Shown here: positions 5,973-7,057 of the stretch, piece by piece
Layout of the letters: the number at the start of each line of letters is the position of its first letter
Position numbering within the stretch: the first letter of the stretch is position 1
NCBI GenBank assembly: GCA_026397455.1
Contig: JAPLUX010000045.1
Location: 1 to 7,057, forward strand
Direction: 5' to 3'
DNA: 7,057 nucleotides
Source of the DNA: Candidatus Aenigmatarchaeota archaeon
GTDB taxonomy: Archaea; Aenigmatarchaeota; Aenigmatarchaeia; CG10238-14
Position numbers and translations under genes: made by a program
The notes under the pieces: model-generated
The model's database searches: none
Told to the model about the DNA's origin: nothing
What the model saw: the letters and a program-made list of their open reading frames with translations, nothing else

Positions 5973-6136
5973 TATTTATTTCCCTTCAAAATTTCTTGTA
6001 ACCAATCTCCTAGATTCCAAATCTTATCTAATACAGATTGTCCTTCACTTTTTGTATAGTACGCAAAAGATATTACTATCAAAAGGAATATCATCATTGC
6101 AATCAATGCAACCACGATGTTAAACGGTAGTTCCAT
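5972..6136 (-). CDS. Small single-helix membrane protein, 54 residues
   Basis: Seen: ATG at 6136 is the first start after an in-frame stop. The product begins MELPFNIVVALIAMM, with a helix at about residues 6-27, then a tail that can form an amphipathic helix (VLDKIWNLGDWLQEILKG). It lacks a K-G leader and has no Shine-Dalgarno sequence. It follows a 33-base gap with a T-rich box about 26 bases upstream, so a leaderless transcript is possible. Its TAA overlaps the next ATG. The tail resembles in style that of the 58-residue neighbour. Inference: a small subunit or accessory protein of the same membrane machinery. Function is not recognised. Confidence 0.68.
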   Translation of the reverse strand: MELPFNIVVALIAMMIFLLIVISFAYYTKSEGQSVLDKIWNLGDWLQEILKGNK

Positions 6137-6169
6137 GATTTAATTTTAGTTCAGTGGAATAAAAAACTA
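6137..6169 (-). promoter_or_regulatory. AT-rich gap, possible internal promoter
   Basis: Only two gaps in the operon exceed 30 bases, and this is one of them. On the minus strand TTTTTTATT occupies about -30 to -22 relative to the next ATG, and no ribosome site is present. It could be a weak TATA box for a leaderless transcript, or a U-tract that attenuates readthrough. Neither can be decided by eye. Confidence 0.22.
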
Positions 6170-6385
6170 TCATGACCTGAAAGTATCACAAATTCCAGTT
6201 GATTCTGCTGAAAACATCAAAAATTTTAATTTGCTAACGATGAGCATGCATATCTCATATCCAGCATTAGCAAAAGACTGTGGAGCAAGTACTTTCAAAA
6301 CAATAATTACAATTATCGCAACACCTATCAGTAATGCGATTATAGCAACCAACAAACGCATGTTTAATTCAATAGCCCCCTTCAT
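6170..6385 (-). CDS. Mini-pilin-like protein, 71 residues (MKGAIELN leader)
   Basis: Seen: starts MKGAIELNMR at an ATGA overlap with the upstream gene, with GAGAGG about 8 bases before. A helix covers about residues 10-33, then a short tail with Cys46 and Cys66, a possible disulfide. The N-terminus is paralogous to the preceding gene (MKGVIELNWR), and the DNA encoding the shared residues differs at many third positions, so the similarity is held at protein level. The K-G leader with Glu at +3 of the mature form fits class III processing. Inference: a small pilin-type subunit. The copy pair may form a heterodimeric layer or alternate subunits. Confidence 0.8.
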   Translation of the reverse strand: MKGAIELNMRLLVAIIALLIGVAIIVIIVLKVLAPQSFANAGYEICMLIVSKLKFLMFSAESTGICDTFRS

Positions 6386-6558
6386 TGTTTCATCCTCTCA
6401 AAGAAATTTGTCAGCCCTTCTATAAAACTTAAAGATGAAAGAGAATTTTTAATTTGTTCACCGAACATTATAGTAAAAGCCAAGATTACACCAGCCGCTA
6501 TCAAAAAGAATAAAAGAATAAAAATAAACCTCCAATTAAGTTCTATTACGCCTTTCAT
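6382..6558 (-). CDS. Mini-pilin-like protein, 58 residues (MKGVIELN leader)
   Basis: Seen: ATG at 6558 overlaps the stop of the upstream gene (TGATG), and its own TGA overlaps the next ATG (ATGA). The protein begins MKGVIELNWR, has a helix at about residues 10-32 rich in Phe and Leu, and a short tail that could be amphipathic (LSFIEGLTNFFERMKQ). A weak AAGGTAA precedes it. The leader matches that of the 71-residue neighbour in seven of its first ten residues. No cysteine. Inference: a small pilin-type or pilus-accessory subunit, translated in step with both neighbours. No named family is recognised. Confidence 0.78.
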   Translation of the reverse strand: MKGVIELNWRFIFILLFFLIAAGVILAFTIMFGEQIKNSLSSLSFIEGLTNFFERMKQ

Positions 6559-6686
6559 CAAAACATTACCTTCATAGGTACTTTATAATACCACCAGAGA
6601 AATGTTGCAATAAACAACATCACTATTATTACTCCTACTATAAACCATAAAATAATTGAAAAAGTTGACTCTGTGGCACCTTTCAT
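6558..6686 (-). CDS. Mini-pilin-like protein, 42 residues
   Basis: Seen: start at the ATG at 6686, in an ATGA overlap with the platform-like gene. GGGGAG lies 6 bases upstream. A longer in-frame reading with a start at 6770 is rejected because it would run deep into the upstream gene and lacks a ribosome site. The product begins MKGATESTFS and is almost only a helix (residues 9-32, ending LWWYY), with a short basic tail (KVPMKVMF). The K-G leader and Glu at +3 of the mature form fit class III processing. Inference: the smallest pilin-like unit of the operon. With no globular domain, it could fill the filament core or bind the platform protein. Confidence 0.76.
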   Translation of the reverse strand: MKGATESTFSIILWFIVGVIIVMLFIATFLWWYYKVPMKVMF

Positions 6687-7057
6687 GTAAAACTCCCCAG
6701 CAACAAAGATTGAATCATCCCGCCCATAGTCAAAAATATAGCGAATGAAGTTATGGCAAATATAATACAAGATAGTATCAACATCTTCCCTAACATACTA
6801 AGTTCAGAAATTCTATCGTAACCATTCTCTAGACCGTTGATAAAGATTGCTGATATGATTGAACTCTCGATTACGTAAACACCTATAACCAACTGGAATG
6901 CATCCACACCAACGTTCACACCCTTCTTCCAAAGACCGAAGAACATCGATCCTGTATCTGGCATCTCTATTCCTTGATCAGTTCCCCCGATTTGTGGAAG
7001 TTTAAGAGATAAAACTAGGATGATGTTGAGAACTATTATTGCAAGAGCAACAGTTAC
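6683..7057 (-). CDS. TadC/ArlJ-like type IV filament platform protein, C-terminal part
   Basis: Seen: the frame is open to the right edge, giving 124 residues before TGA; the Met at 6964 is internal. Hydrophobic segments lie at about fragment residues 1-18, 54-75 and 92-112. The stretch MFFGLWKKG, then a helix with VIESSIISAIFINGLENG, then a last helix, has the order seen at the C-terminus of archaeal TadC/ArlJ (T2SSF-domain) proteins: a helix, a small-residue/Gly loop (often G-x3-G), a glycine-containing turn and a closing helix. Known role of the family: an inner-membrane platform that couples the secretion ATPase to subunit extraction and filament growth. Its place directly ahead of many K-G leader genes supports this. 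Only the end is visible, so another polytopic membrane protein remains possible. Confidence 0.6.
   Translation of the reverse strand, partial: VTVALAIIVLNIILVLSLKLPQIGGTDQGIEMPDTGSMFFGLWKKGVNVGVDAFQLVIGVYVIESSIISAIFINGLENGYDRISELSMLGKMLILSCIIFAITSFAIFLTMGGMIQSLLLGSFT
6693..6698 (-). promoter_or_regulatory. Shine-Dalgarno GGGGAG for the 42-residue gene
   Basis: The minus strand reads GGGGAG, six bases, then ATG at 6686. It settles the short start over the longer in-frame reading. Confidence 0.7.

Larger units (their letters stand above)
814..7057 (-). other. Pilin-like / type IV filament operon (14 co-directional genes)
   Basis: All genes in this span read leftward with no gap longer than 33 bases. 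Junctions from upstream to downstream are: ATGA overlap, TGATG, ATGA overlap, 33-base gap, TAATG, 4-base gap, 1-base gap, 24-base gap, TTGA overlap, TAG/ATG abutment, TTGA overlap, TAA/ATG abutment and 32-base gap. Apart from the platform-like first gene, nearly every product has a single N-terminal helix, mostly behind a K-G leader. This is the layout of an archaeal type IV filament locus. The promoter and any ATPase gene must lie to the right of the window. Confidence 0.75.

Noticed and set aside
5791..6123. A 110-codon plus-strand open frame across the small-gene region
   Set aside because: It has no ribosome site and a low-complexity product. The minus strand over the same bases holds three tightly coupled genes with ribosome sites and membrane helices, which explains the region better.
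6123..6173. 17-codon frame with ATGA coupling after the 71-residue gene
   Set aside because: It gives a polar peptide with no helix and no ribosome site. The overlapping ATG at 6136 opens a longer frame with a membrane helix.
6558..6770. Longer (70-residue) version of the 42-residue protein
   Set aside because: The extra 28 residues overlap the platform-like gene by 88 bases and have no ribosome site. The internal ATG has GGGGAG at good spacing and gives the M-K-G leader.
1..7057. CRISPR arrays, transposon ends, tRNA or rRNA genes
   Set aside because: No regularly spaced repeats, terminal inverted repeats, transposase-like frames or tRNA-like cloverleaf sequences were seen. Almost all the DNA is accounted for by protein genes.

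Overview
The window looks like AT-rich archaeal DNA, probably from a small-genome lineage of the DPANN kind. The archaeal call rests on three things: a run of genes opening with very short class III (type IV pilin-like) leaders such as MKG, MSKG and MRKG followed at once by a hydrophobic helix; Shine-Dalgarno sequences of the GGAGG/GGTGA kind; and no bacterial-type long prepilin leaders. The DPANN assignment is an inference from overall protein style and cannot be proven from the window.

Layout. On the plus strand, 2-781 is the 3' end of a cysteine-rich, probably extracellular protein whose start lies outside the window. It converges on a minus-strand operon filling 814-7057. That operon begins, at the right edge, with the C-terminal part of a polytopic membrane protein that resembles the TadC/ArlJ (T2SSF) platform of archaeal type IV filaments. 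Then come six very small single-helix proteins (42, 58, 71, 54, 50 and 50 residues), five of them under 60 residues and easily missed. A 99-residue cysteine-rich pilin-like protein follows, then a 783-residue (or 788-residue) membrane-anchored protein with a cysteine-rich C-terminus. Four minor-pilin-like proteins of 144-156 residues come next, and last a 111-residue cysteine-rich pilin-like protein related to the 99-residue one.

How they work together (inference). The genes are packed with ATGA, TTGA and TGATG overlaps or directly abutting stop/start codons, so most are probably translationally coupled. Nearly all non-platform products have one N-terminal helix and a leader that a PibD/ArlK-type prepilin peptidase could process. 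The simplest reading is a filament or pseudopilus assembly locus: a platform protein, mini-pilins, two disulfide-rich pilins, a set of four minor-pilin-like subunits and one very large subunit that could sit at the tip or base. I recognise no product closely enough to give a gene symbol. The candidate undescribed system here is this whole pilus-like operon. The large protein, its unusual start region (an ATA codon with a well-placed AGGTGA, encoding RKG), and the shared C-x10-C-x3-C-x-C tail of the two cysteine-rich pilins are the most distinctive parts.
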